Both the position numbers and the translations under genes were made by a program. Positions 44,432 through 56,889 of a stretch of DNA of 64,000 nt are shown here, one piece after another. The notes under the pieces are model-generated. The model searched no databases, was not told where the DNA came from, and worked only from the letters and a program-made list of their open reading frames with translations. Position 1 is the first letter of the stretch; the number at the start of each line of letters is the position of its first letter. Location of the stretch: NCBI GenBank assembly GCA_023014365.1, contig JAEBUN010000003.1:2480001-2544000 (forward strand), written 5' to 3'. This stretch comes from Lepiota brunneoincarnata (lineage: Eukaryota > Basidiomycota > Agaricomycetes > Agaricales > Agaricaceae).

Positions 44432-46301
44432 AATGTTTTTTTCGAAACGCCCTTCGTTGGGCTGCCCCGGTTCCGGTCACTTGGTTTTCCTAAATAGCCC
44501 CCAACTGCTAACCACAGCTACATCCATCCCGAATTTGCAAACCGCACCGCCAAATGAGGGCGATACGAAAATCTCGCCTCCAATCCCCAATTACTACCTC
44601 CATCCATTAATAACATCTCTTGTACATAGTGTCAAATGGTAATTACTACGTCTGCTGTTATATAGCATTTTGTGTTAACGGTCATGTAGTTCTTCATATA
44701 TTTATACCCCGAACCTGTAACCTTCATCTCAAATTTCCAGCCGGTCAACTCGGATCTACTAGCCAGAGACTCACCTGCTTCGTTGTTGGGCCTTGTTACC
44801 AGCGGACCACGGTATTCCGTGTGTAGTCGCACTAGAGGTAGCGGATTTCACATCATATTGATGCATTTATTACAGGTCAACTCAAGGTGAAGTTAGCCTC
44901 GGTGTTATCATGGATCCTCATACATGATGGACTAATTTTTTCACATGCGCCTTCCGACGAGTTTTCTTGCCGTCCGCCATTAGGGTAGCTGGAAATGAAT
45001 GTGTATTACTGCCCGTACGTCTCCATCTCATCTCCACGTACTTATTCGTTCACTGTCAACCATTCCCGTAGTCTTCCAAGCAGTCCTAATAATCTGAAAC
45101 ATTTACGGACCACATCACATTTCTGATCGCTGATCCGTGGAGACCGATGGTGCATCCTCCAGCATGTTATGTCATACACAGGGATGGTAAACGGGATCTC
45201 GGAGACAGCTTACGGACATCATCCTTGCAGGTCATCATGACAACGTTACATTCCAGTGATATCATGATGCGCGATTATATATATAATATGCTACGAACCC
45301 GAGGGCCCACCTGGGCTCACACGGGTTTAGAATTGCTTCACAGTCCCTTAATCGGATGGGCGGCGGGACAACCACTGGAGCAGGAGAATCTAAAAGTAAC
45401 CCCAAGCCGTCTTGGGTCATTGGACCGTGCGTGATATATCACAGAACGCAAGGTTGCTTAGCTTTGGCCTTGATGTGAGAATAGAAGGATGCGTAGCATT
45501 CAGGAAGAGGATGTATTGGCCTGGTTATGCAGGTATCTCTTTTTTTCTGTCTAGCGGGTATGAATGGGTGTGAATTTGTCACCAACAGACAAAGCCCCTG
45601 CAAGTTACCATCCGGTGCTTCGCCTCTCACTGTCGACTCTGTAAATGAATTGAGACTGGCTTGAATTGGGAGGGATTTTGGATACCAGTGGCTTGGCATC
45701 GTCCCACTTCCTTCCAGACCGGACTCTATCTGGTGGTTCAGCATTGGTCTCCATCCTTTTGACGGTGGTATTACACCAATTCACAGAAAATCTCCGCACC
45801 TCGGCATGGGCCTTACTAGAGCGGTGTTCAACGCGATTGGATATCCTGTGCCTCGGCCAGCCTTACCCTGATAAATGTTATCATCGTCTATGAATAGAAC
45901 GAACACTGTGCCGAGACTCATGCGATTCTGTACCTACAACCTTGTGCGAACTGATTTGTCACTTTTTTAACATCACTACGGATCTAAACGAGATGTATCC
46001 GTGTCCTCTTAATACACAGAAAAGGGCTCGAGGTAGGGATTTCTATTCAACTGTGGACTTCGACTCGAAAAATCCTATGTCGAAATGTATAGCGTCCCTG
46101 TCGATTCTACCGTCATAACTCGTCCGTATGTGACACTCCCGACGTCGGCGGATGCCATTTCAAGGCATGGGCACAATCAAACTTTATTTTCTTATGTTAC
46201 GGTCACTGGACCTTTCGACCCTACCGCTCACGTATGAGTGTGTATTCAACCCACAGAACCCATAATCAGAATGGTCCTGACGTTTCTCTCTCCTTGACAT
46301 C
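44432..46301. other. Intergenic; duplicon 2 end and promoter of copy E
   Basis: 44432-45559 matches the spacer after copy B. The upstream module recurs at 45936-46165. No supported gene. Confidence 0.5.
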
Positions 46302-47880
46302 ATGTCCCCCGTCTTTTCCTTGACCGCCTGGAGAGGTACGTCCCTGTCCGTGCCCTTGTATGTTGTTCATAATTGTTGATGGGGTTCGCAATCTCAGTGG
46401 TTATCTCAAACCTTCACACCCTGGCATTGGCTTGTACAACTTTCCGGTTATACCGCAGATTCAGACAACGAAACACGTGGTGGGATGATTATTGGGCTTG
46501 TTTCGCCAGTGTTCTGGATGTCGTCTATTTCATCACCTCGCTTTGCCTGAGGCGAGAAGTTTCCAGTGAGTGTACACGTTGGAAATAGAATTGGCGCTCT
46601 GATTGGCTTTTGTCTCGGTAGTTGATCCTTAGGCTGATCCTGAGGAACTATACCGTCGTATCGTTTTATTTTGGCTCACAGCAACCCTTCTTCCTGCCGT
46701 CGTATGGTACGTTTCTTTGGGCACGGACGAACGTACATCCCCCCCTCACCCATTCCGGCGCCAGGTCTTCTCGTATTAGTATCTGTTTGGCGATTGCTCG
46801 TATTGACATCCAACACACTTCTATTCGTGCTCGCCTGTGGGTCTATGTATTGACTATCGCATTCGGTGTGGTCGGGCTTGTCATATTATACCAGAAGATC
46901 TGGATATGCACTCGATCGACAGCACTGGCATCATAGTGATAACGTCCAGTGCTTACTCGGGAAGGCAGCAGGGTATATTGGCCTAGCTGGTAGGTATTTG
47001 TACGACCCATGGGCTCAGTAGTGCTTGACCAATATTCTAGGCGACATCACTGCGGATTCTCTGTTGACAATCATTTCGCTCAGACTCCTGTAGAAAGTCA
47101 GGATGCGTCGATCGCGGCGTCGCCTCCTCTCCTGGCTTTTCGGAGCAAATATTCTGAGTTCTCTGGCGGGCATCTTGTACGCAGTTTTGATACTTTATGC
47201 GGACAGATTGGGTCCTAGTCGACTTCTCTTGATTAGCATGAGTGCTCATCTCAAGGCAAGTACGGGGCAACATTAATATACTCACCTCCGCTGATCCCAT
47301 GCGGCACACAGGCAACAACAACTCTGACAGTCTGCAATCTCCTGGTCGTCATCACCTATATTTACACTAAATTCTGGAAGAGCTCGGAGATAGTGACTCC
47401 GAATACGAGGAGCGTGGCACTACGAGGAGGCATTCGCATTTGCCAGGTGGTCGGATCACAAAGCCATCTGACGCCGGACCGAATACTGTACTCATTCTTA
47501 CGGAATTTAGTTCGCAAGGTTCCGTCGTGTCCTGGACCCAGAGAATGACAGGGGGAGTGACATCGACATTTATGACTTGGGCGGGCTCCAACTTAGGATT
47601 CGTACCGCGAGCTCTTGGGTTGACACGTCAAGTTCTGCATCCGATCCAAGTCCCAGAGGGGGCACCCCTCCATCGCCTGGAGCGTCCGAAACGCTTTCGG
47701 GACCTTCTTCGTCGAGTCATGCGGGCTCTGGCCCCTCGATCGCCCCTAATGACCCCCAATCGCCAATTATACCCACAGCCGCTTCGAGCCCCTCAACTCC
47801 CCCTCTGGTTGAAAGTTGTTCCCAATCCTAAATTGCTGCGCTTATTTCATACCACGACACTCGTGTCGTGTGCATAACAT
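46302..47880 (+). pseudogene. Receptor copy E, full length but broken
   Basis: All six exons are recognisable (start MSPVFSLTAWRG at 46302; NTWWDDYWACFASV; RIVLFWLTATLLP; SRISICLAIARIDI; tail with GPNTVLILTEF). Lesions: an in-frame TAG at 46630-46632 in exon 3; a one-base insertion near 46925 in exon 4 that shifts the frame after ICTRSTA; TGG to TAG at 47091-47093 in exon 5; a missing base or codon near 47388; and a further shift in the Ser/Pro-rich tail near 47640. Closest relative is copy F. Intron 5 again starts GCAAGT. Non-functional. Confidence 0.9.
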
Positions 47881-50047
47881 AAACTTAGTATAGAATGCCT
47901 GTGTTTGCGGGCGCACAGTGTATATTTCGTTAATAGTCGCCTGTTCATATTCATACTATCACGTGTGGGGAGTTTCACAACTTTAACTAAATCACGAATA
48001 GGGAAACATCGACAACACCTTTTAACAATCGGACTTTTGGAGTCGATGCAATAGTATATGGACTATCCACCTGAAATGTTACTTTAATAGAAGGTTGATA
48101 GGTGGTTGTGTCAGAAGAAAGCCGATTGCGCAGGTCCAAAAAATTGGGAGTTTCAAACTTTCGTCACGGATTGTCACACAAACACGACGCGACGCGTCTG
48201 AGGGGCGGACCTTGAAATCCGGTGCGTGTCAAGCCACCTTGTCACGCAAATTCGCCCTTTCGTCTGTATCTCCCCTCATACTGCTCTAAATGCTCTATAA
48301 TTTCATATTTAACTTGAATGATATACATAGATGATATCTTGAAAGTTTTACGGTATTGTGTTGAGAAATGCTTAAATCCGCGGCTGTTTTAATCAAAAAT
48401 TGAGTCATCCCATGCAATATCAGCAAGATAGCGAAGCAAGCACAACGAAACTTCTTGATTTATTTTGTGATCCTTGATTGTGTAGTATATAGGTGATATA
48501 CCCAAGCAAAGATCAGCTACTTTGCTGCAGCGATCTCTTAAAAAACTGCATTTTGAAACTCTCTGGTATTTTGAAACCCATAACACGTGATAGTACCGTT
48601 CATACTATATATACATATCTCGCATGGAGTTCAATACGAACCTGTTGGGCTACTGGGGGGCCCTTGAACAGAACTCAGGTGCATTCCAACTTGCTGTATG
48701 CTTTTGCATGATTTCTCCACCACCAGAATGGTAATTAACTCCATTGTTCAGCCGATCGCAATCAAGGTTTTTTCAATCTCGCCCTCTGAGATATGTGATG
48801 AGCGGACCGCATCATGGTTCGGCTGGTTTAATGCTCCACGTCGCGGCCAAATGACACCCGAGAACCTTGCTGATTGCAAAAATCCGCAGGCATTACACAA
48901 ACGGCTTCGACGATGGGAATTTTGATCATCGGGCTCATTTTTACTTACCAAAGAACGTGCCCCCGTCAACATCCGGGACAACTGAAAAATCTCATCAATA
49001 CTCAGCACCCTCTCTGATGGACCTACTACATGAGGGGAATATCATACCAACGAGTACTACAAACATTACCCGTTTAGAATAGGAGTGGTTTCGACCCCTA
49101 TGACCTCGCTGAGGCAGACCGCCTGGATGGAGATAGCGAGCACTTGCAGCATATTACGCGTTGCAGCACTCGATGAAAGTTGCGGACTCCATCAAGTTGG
49201 ATAGCAGCTTGCCCAATGCATTGATTCAACGTCTTACTGGAGATGAGGGTATTATGATAGAAGGCGCAGGCTCCGAGAAATTGATTCCTGATGCATCGGG
49301 CCAGCCTAATGAACCGGTCCATGGGTGACTACGTAGTTTAACATCATTCGGTCGTAGCACTATCCCTAGGATGTTCTGTGGGTGCTCCGGGGTTGAAATC
49401 TCATGGAGATTATGGGAAACCGCCTGGAATTTTTTCCTGTTGCTCAAAATATTATGTAATCCATTTTTCATAATCCATTTTTCACCGTCTTTAACAGTGT
49501 GAACATTTCACTACATGGGGCTGGGTGAAAACACACATTTTTTCTGGTGACGAGGTCGTTGACACGCTGGCTATTCCTTGGTTTACAGATTCCTCCTGCT
49601 CAGCCGATAGCAGCTTATCTGTGACATTACCGAGGCAAGTAAATACCTTTCTTGAGGTTTTCCTCCTCACTTATCCTATCTTCTGAGGCTTTGAGGGATT
49701 GTTCATGCACTTCAAGCGAGCTTTCGGGTGTGAAGGTGTTGAGAGGCTTAAAGTATTGTTGAGAATACGAGAATTAAAACGTCAAAATATGTGACGGCGA
49801 GCATTCGAGAGTCGAGGTCGCGTCACACTAGAGACTTAGCTCGAGCGAAAGCCTTTAAGCCGATGGTTGGCAACAATCGTATTTTGGAAAGTCTGAGAAA
49901 AAAAGAGTCGAATGGGCCTCGACGCCTTTTATCTACTTAGCCTCTCTGTTTACTCCTGTAGGCGGCAAAAGGAAAGCATAGGGAAACAAATAAAAAGACA
50001 ACCAGGTGTCACATGAGTAACGGACGGGTAGCCGTTTCGCCGCACTG
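47881..50047. other. Intergenic between copies E and F
   Basis: No gene recognised. Several 60-90 codon frames on both strands between 48.7 and 49.5 kb lack family features. This block has no counterpart in the A-B or C-D spacers. Confidence 0.35.
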
Positions 50048-50432
50048 TGCCTACAACCTTGTGCAAACTGATTCGTCACCTGTTTAACATTAATATGGAT
50101 CTAAACGAGATAGATCCGTGTTCTCTTAATACACAGAACAGGGCTCGAGGTAGGGATTTCCATTCAACTGTGGACTTCGACTCGAAAAATCCGATGTCAA
50201 TATGTATAGCGTTCCTGTCGATTCGACCGTCGCAACTCGTCCGTATGTGACACTCTTGGCATCGGCGGATGCCATATCAAGGCACGGGCACAATTAAACT
50301 TTGTTTTCTTGATGAGGAGTTTAAGTTACGGTTCACTGGACCCTTCGACCCTACCGCTCACGTATGAGTGCGTACTCAAACTCACAGAACCCATAATCAG
50401 AATGGTCCTGACGTTTCTCTCTCCTCGACATC

Positions 50433-51968
50433 ATGTCCCCCGTTTTCTCCTTGACCGCCTGGAGAGGTACATCCCTGTCCGCGCCCTTGTGCGTTTTCAT
50501 AAATTGCTGACGAGGCTTGCAATCTCAGTGGTTATTTCAACCCTTCATACCCTGGCATTAGCCTGTACAACTTTCCGGTTATACCGCAGATTCAGACAAC
50601 GAAACACGTGGTGGGATGATTATTGGGCTTGTTTCGCCAGTGTTCTGGATGTCGTCTATTTCATCACCTCGCTTTGCCTGAGGCGAGAAGTTTCCAGTGA
50701 GTGTACACGTTGGAAATAGAATTGGCGCTCTGATTGTCTTTTGTCCAGTAGTTGGCGCTAAGGCTGATTCCGAGGAACTATACCGTCGTATCGTTTTATT
50801 TTGGCTTACAGCAACCCTCCCTCTTGTTATTGTATGGTACGTTTCTTTAATCACGGACGAACGTACATCCCCCTCTCACCCATTCCGGCGCTAGGTCTTC
50901 TCGCATTAGTATCTGTTTGGCGATTGCTCGTATTGACATCCAACACACTTCTATTCGTGCTCGACTGTGGGTCTATGTATTGACTATCGCATTCGGTGTG
51001 GTCGGGCTCGCCATGTTATCCCAGAAGATCTGGATATGCGCTCGATCGACAGCATGGCATCACAGTAGTGGTGTCCAGTGCTCACTCGGGAAGGCAGGAG
51101 GGTATGTTAGCCTAACTGGTAGGTATTTGTACGACCCATGAGCTCAGGTGGTGCTTGACCCAATATTCTAGGGGACATCACTGCGGATTCTCTGTTGACA
51201 ATCATTTCGCTCAGACTCCTGTGGAAAGTCAGGATGCGCCGATCGCGACGTCGCCTCCTTTCTTGGCTTTTCGGAGCGAATATACTGAGTTCTCTGGCGG
51301 GCATCCTGTACGCCGTTTTGGTAATTTATGGCAACAGGTTGGCTCCTAATCGAGTCCTCCTGATTAGCATGAGTGCTCATCTCAAGGCAAGTACGGGGCA
51401 ACATTTATGTGCTCACCCCCACTGATCCCATGCGGCACACAGGCAACAACAACTTCTGACAGTCTGCAATCTCCTGGTCGTCATCACCTATATTTACGCT
51501 AAATTCTGGAAGAGCTCTGAGGATAGTGACTCCGAATACGAGGAGCGTGGCACTACGAGGAGGCATTCAGATTTGCCAGGTGGTCGGACCACCAAACCGT
51601 CTAACGCCGGACCGAATACTGTACTCATTCTTACGGAATTAGACTCGCATGGTTCCGTCGTGTCCTGGACCCAGCGAATGGCAGGGGGAGTGACGTCGAC
51701 ATTTATGACTTGGGCGGGCTCCGACCTAGGATTCGTACCAAGAGCTCCCCCTGCAGCTCTTGGGTCGACATGTCAAGTTTCTGTATCCGATCCAAGTCCC
51801 GGAAGAGACACCCCTCCATCATCTGAGGCGTCCGGAGCGTTTTTGGGACCCTCTTCTTCGAGCCATGCGGGCTCTGGCTCCTCGATCGCTCCTAATGACT
51901 CCCAATCGCCAACTATGCCCACGGCCGCTTCGAGCTGCTCAACTCCCCCTCTGGAGGAGAATATTTGA
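50433..51968 (+). pseudogene. Receptor copy F, one frameshift
   Basis: Exons: 50433-50466, 50529-50696, 50752-50836, 50895-51118, 51172-51386 and 51443-51968. The first five join in phase and are open (VVISTLHTLALACTTF, NTWWDDYWACFASV, RIVLFWLTATLPLVIVW, ADSLLTIISLRLLWKV). In exon 6 an extra T near 51454 (ACAACTTCTGAC versus ACAACTCTGAC in copy E) shifts the frame before the last membrane segment and stops it shortly after. The remaining tail is open from 51573. Intron 5 begins GCAAGT. A single recent lesion, so an intact allele may exist in other strains. Confidence 0.82.
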
Positions 51969-52297
51969 AGGTCGTTCCGGATCCCAAATTGCTGCGCCTA
52001 TTTAATATCATGACACTCATGGTTGTGTATAACATAAACTTAGTTCGGAATTCCTGTGGCTACGGACAGATAGTGTGTATTTTGTTAATGGTCGCCTGCC
52101 TGTTCATATTCATATTGTTCATGCTATATGTACATATTTCATATGTACCTTGGACTCGTAGCCTTCGCCTGTTTCTGAATGCTTACCGACTTTCAAACGG
52201 TATCATAAGCGTCTCCTCCTGCTTCCTTGTCAATCTGGATGGTCTCTTCCAACCCTAGAAAGAGGTCAACATGAATCTATGGGTTATAAACAGTTGG
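51969..52297. other. Intergenic between receptor array and ICL-like gene
   Basis: 3' ends of two genes face each other here (copy F on +, PEP-mutase-like gene on -). A short hydrophobic + strand frame (51965-52258) has no recognisable family. Confidence 0.35.
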
Positions 52298-53608
52298 TTA
52301 TTCACCCATTATTTCAAAGAATTGTTTTGGACCCATCTTCCGTGCTGTGGTCACATCCGTACCTTGAGCTTTCAGTGCGGCGAGGCCTTCGCGCATCCCG
52401 TGAATGGCAGGAATGGCGGTGATCAACGGGAATACTATTTGAGTTCGATCAGTTTAATACAGTTTTAGCACCATGCTAGACTGGACAGACTAGCAATCTT
52501 GACCCCTAGCTCTCGGGCGTCATTCACAGTAAAATCCGGGGTCGACCCGCCTGTGACAATGTTCAGCAGCACCTGCGGGGCTTGGCATTACTGACGACAT
52601 GAATAGCTCTGGCAGCAAAGACCTACTGGCACTGGGGCTAGTTCCTGAACTGCCCTTACTACCTCCTCCCTACTTCGGGCTCCTTCAAGAAATGCAACTA
52701 GGGGATGTGAGATCGGCGTTGCACAGGGGGGACCTAGCAGTGGCCAACTTTACCATCTGCTCCTGCCTTAACTGCAGCCTTGAGTCTGGTGAGCGCTTCA
52801 TCCAGACCATATCCCTGGGCAGCATCAGTCCGAGCGATGAGAACAATGTCACAACCGGGGATTTTTTCCCGAGCACCAGCCGCAGCACGAATGCGGGAAA
52901 TAAATTCTGGAAGGGATACAATCTGCTTCCCTAGCAGGTGTCCACATCTTTTGGACTGTACCTTGCAGCGGGGGGTTAGGCTTCGTGATTTTTGGATCAA
53001 TGTTTGTGATATGTACCTGATCTTCGAGGTGCAAACCAGCAACTCCGGCTCTTGCGTAAGCCGCCACTGTCCGAGCTACCATAACCGGTCCGCCAAATCT
53101 GCCCGCCACACAGCCTATTAACAAACTGTTGATAGATGGGATCAAATGGTGAGGCTTACCCTGTATCTGCATCGCAGATTAGGGGGACCTGAGGGTTGAC
53201 GCTTGCAATCATGGTTGCATTCTATTAATCCTGGGAGATGGGCCATCATCAAAGCAAATATCCTTAAACGAAATACCTGGACAAAATCATTCTGCGTCGC
53301 AATCGCAAGATCGGGCTGTCCAAGCATGGAAGCGGTAGTCGCAGCACCACTCATGTACAAGACATTGAAGCCAGCTTCAAGAGCTAAGCGAGCCGATATT
53401 CCGTCATATACACCTATATATTCCGGTTTCAGATGGGCTGACTCCTCCGATATTGAAGCATTATTCACCAGGAGCTACCTGGAGGTGCTCAAAAGCCTCT
53501 GTTAGTCCGTTATCAAGAACTGTATAGTAGTACGATGCTCACGATAAGTTCGGAACCTTCTAACAGCAATCGCAGGCGGGTGCTTGGTTTGAGAGGAGGA
53601 GAGGTCAT
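52298..53608 (-). CDS. Isocitrate lyase/PEP mutase superfamily enzyme
   Basis: A Mg-dependent C-C or C-P lyase or mutase of the ICL/PEPM fold, close to the carboxyphosphonate-mutase and oxaloacetate-hydrolase-like fungal proteins; the exact substrate cannot be read from the sequence. Eight exons fit in phase: 53608-53543, 53474-53277, 53221-53160, 53098-53017, 52961-52754, 52697-52627, 52572-52491 and 52434-52298; 301 residues. Motifs: GVYDGISARLALEAGF, YMSGAATTAS, DADTGFGGP (metal-binding Asp), GLHLEDQ, the catalytic-loop signature KRCGH, IARTDA, and the end AIHGMREGLAALK...MGPKQFFEIMG. The start was chosen at ATG 53608, which gives a short in-phase first exon with a GTGAGC donor. No targeting signal evident. 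Confidence 0.92.
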
Positions 53609-54152
53609 TTTTGACTGGCTGGCAGTAATGGCAAGCTAGGAGGCTGAGTTTTTTGCTCGCACTCGTGGTGTTCTGTGTGAAATTCCACACTCAAGAAGGC
53701 TATAATTTGGCATCAAGTAGTGCAACTGTTTATTACAAACCGAATGGGGATCCCGGTGGCGACCTATCTCGATGTGGGATTTTCTCAAATACTCTTTGCC
53801 TTGTGTACGAGCTTTTCCACTGTTCTCCGATCCATCAGTATGGTCGGAGGATATGAACTGGAATATCTCTGGAGATATTCGTGCTTACCTGAAGGCTTGA
53901 CGGTGGAGGGGCACGTGATTTTACGAATTTGTCGGCTTCATTGTCGTACGACCAACAGCACGCACCAAGTATTGAAAACTTAACGATCGGATTTATATTT
54001 CGCATAATTGGGACTGTCTGCAGACTTTGTGAACAACGCCTGGATCAGTCGGGAGCCATGCGACATTGCGTGAGGAACTCAGGGTATGGCTCAGTCACGT
54101 GTCAAAAGGCGGGACTTTCCCACAACCGTTGGCTGTGTTCGCTGACCTCGCC
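53609..54152. promoter_or_regulatory. Divergent promoter region, ICL-like gene and CWC27
   Basis: 544 bp separate the start codons of two divergently transcribed genes. Short frames within it show no family features. No specific regulatory motif identified. Confidence 0.45.
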
Positions 54153-56240
54153 ATGGCTCTTCCAACCAATGGACGGGTAATAGTTGAGACAACAGCCGGT
54201 GAGATTGATATTGAACTATGGTCAAAAGTGCGCTCCGTCTCCCGTCTTCTTCTTCTCACGTTAATGCCGAAAAACCAAGGAAACACCACAAGCCTGCCGG
54301 AACTTTATCACATTAGCCATGGAGGGTCTGTAAGTTCCCCCCTGGTTCAATGTGCAACTACTCATGGACACCACCCTTCCAGGCTATTATGATAATGTTA
54401 TATTCCATCGGTACCGTGACGCGCGACAATACCTGCTATAAATCCGATGGCTCATGTGGGAACAGGATTGTTCCAGGATTCCTCGTTCAGACGGGTGACA
54501 GGACTGGCACCGGAGCGGGGGGAGAATCCATCTATGGAGGTTCGTCTCCGCGTGTGTCTCTTTTTACAGGCTGATTTGCCAATGCAATGCGCAGAGCCCT
54601 TCAAGGATGAGATACATCCCCGTCTACGCTTCGAACACCGAGGGCTTGTGGCCATGGCCAATACCGGGAAGCCCATGTCAAACACCTCCCAGTTCTTCAT
54701 CACATTGGGTCCGTAAGCCCCCATATCGTTGACTCGACCTGACCATTTGATCTAGACCGGGCGGACGAATTGCACGGGAAAAACACTCTCTTCGGACGGG
54801 TGATGGGAGACACAATCTACAGTGTGTGCCATTCAGAACTAAACTGATATTCAAGGAGTTGACGGATGCACGAATAATAGATGTATTGAAGATTGGAGAG
54901 ATGGGTACGCACGCCAATGTCGAAATATTCTGGGGATCTATGATTGATTTTGTAGCAAAGAAATCGACAAGAAAAATGAAAGGCCGTTATAGTATGTGCG
55001 GTTCGAGCCCTTTACATTGGGTTTTCCCCTCATATGCCTTTAGCCCTCCCAAAATCAAGGCGATACGGATCGTCGACAACCCCTTTCCTGACATTGTTCC
55101 GCGTATCACCGCTGCAGAGCGAAAAGCACAACAGAGGGCTCGTGCGGAAGCTCAGCGAGAGCGTGAGGAAGCAGAACGACGGAAAGGCGCAAAAAAGTAG
55201 TCTCAAGTCGTCCCTCGTTGACTGATCTCTGATGTACTACGCAACAGGAATACCAAGTTGCTCAGCTTTGGCGCAGATGAAGAAACAGAAGAACCCGTGA
55301 CATTCAAGAAACAAGCAATGTTCCGGCCTGATCGTGCGTACACCTCGTCCTTTCTGTTTAGTGCATTTGCTGAGCGTGAGTTTACCAGTGGTGGTTGACG
55401 CAACCTCTCAAATTACCATCCAGGACTTCACCGCTCCCTCTCTTTCTGCATCGGCAACTGAATCCGACTCAAAAACGGAAGAGCCAAAGGTGCCAGGAGT
55501 TCAGAATCGTTCTGTTTAATGCCCTCATATTTATTGACAGCCCCAAAAACCATCCAAGCAAGATAAGAAAGAACTTGATATCACTAGAATACGTGAGCAA
55601 CACGCGAAAGAGCAAGCCAGCGCAAAGTTAGTCTGTCCAATATCTGCTCATGACAGGCTGAGCAAATGTTTACCTTTTTTTTTTTCTCCATTGCAGGGGC
55701 TCTCGACGTGCCGAGATTGAGAAAATAGAAGCTGAGATCCGCAAGCTCGCGAAACGACAAGCGGGGGATGATAGTGAGGACGAGAAACCGAGAAAGAAGG
55801 AGAAGAAATCATACCTAGAAGAGGAGCTCGCCAAGTATGCCAAGGGTCGTGGACTGCACAAGAAAGATAAAAGCGGGCGGAAGAAGGACGAGGGCGATGT
55901 TCTTGCGGCGCTCAATAGTTTCCGGGGGAAACTGCAGAGTTCTAGAATGATTGGTGACATACCCGACGATACTCCTGGCGCAGAAAAGGAGAGAGAGGAA
56001 GCAGAGACTAGGCAAGGTCCTGGGGAGGAGGCTGGTATCGAAGTGGATGATGATACGGAGTTCCTAAGCCACGCATTGCACTTCCCGAAGGATAACACTG
56101 AAGAAGTCAACAAAGCCGAAAGGGACTATGAGGTTATCGATCCGAGACAACGAGGTGCTCGAGCACGGGAAGAGGAGAGGGAGAGAAAGAGATTAGCAAA
56201 TCAAGGAAGAGGTGGACACGGAGGACGAAACAGGAAGTAA
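54153..56240 (+). CDS. CWC27: Spliceosome-associated peptidyl-prolyl isomerase CWC27
   Basis: Cyclophilin-type protein that joins the activated spliceosome together with Cwc22. Thirteen exons fit in phase: 54153-54227, 54280-54325, 54383-54410, 54466-54539, 54595-54708, 54756-54821, 54881-54904, 54961-54991, 55044-55196, 55248-55333, 55389-55489, 55541-55626 and 55697-56240; 475 residues, like human CWC27 (about 470). The N-terminal cyclophilin domain has IVETTAGEIDIELWSKETPQ, YYDNVIFHRIVPGFLVQTGD, GGESIYGEPFKDE, FEHRGLVAMAN, SNTSQFFIT, NTLFGR; it keeps the FHR Arg and QFF residues. The C-terminal half is charged: a Glu/Arg-rich coiled coil, then IEKIEAEIRKLAKRQ, LEEELAKYAKGRGL, and HALHFPKDN..EVNKAERDYEVIDPR, the family signature. 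Ends RGGHGGRNRK. Confidence 0.96.
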
Positions 56241-56889
56241 CCGTTATGTGTGTTCAGTAGCTCCTGACTGTTGCTACTTTGTTCTGAAATTCATGGTATA
56301 TTTAACGAGCACTTGTATTACTCCGGCTCCGGTGTTGCCAAGTTGAAGACATCGTACGAAGGCCCAGAATCGGTCAGGTCAAACGAACGAGTCCATGGGG
56401 ACGTTATATTGATGATGTGTTGGCCCTCACCTCGCCACCAAGCAGGGATGGGTTCCTCGGACACTCATGAATTGGCTCCGGGCCCAGCGGATCCGGTTGT
56501 TTCTAAGTAGCTGGGAGCGGTTTCGGGAGCATGGTGAAATATCCGGTCAGTTGAGATCGATCACCCGCCGTAATGGAGTGACCTGATGTTATGAACGGGT
56601 TCCTCCCCACAGACCAGAGAAAATATTAGTAAGAAAAATGCTGGCATTATCCCTCCATTACCAAGCCGTGCCGTTGCGATTAGCTGTTCGTGTGAACCGT
56701 AACATAGCAAGATAATGCCACCGGGTACAGGCTCATTTCTTGCGCTATGAGCTGTATCTATCGATTGACCACGTACCCCCCTGACTCTCGACAATACCGA
56801 CCTCCCCCGACGCCTTACCCACGGATCAGGGTCGTACGAGTATTTTTTTTCTCGTCCTCACCGTCTTGCCCGGTTCATGGGTAGACCCA
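56241..56889. other. Intergenic
   Basis: 3' flank of CWC27; no supported gene. Confidence 0.4.

Larger units (their letters stand above)
40418..46170. repeat. Duplicon 2 of the tandem segmental duplication
   Basis: Copy of 34345-40417, beginning in the equivalent of copy A intron 4 and ending with the upstream module before copy E. The left junction is at the shared string GGGCAC near 40417-40424. It contains pseudogene C and intact gene D. Confidence 0.88.
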
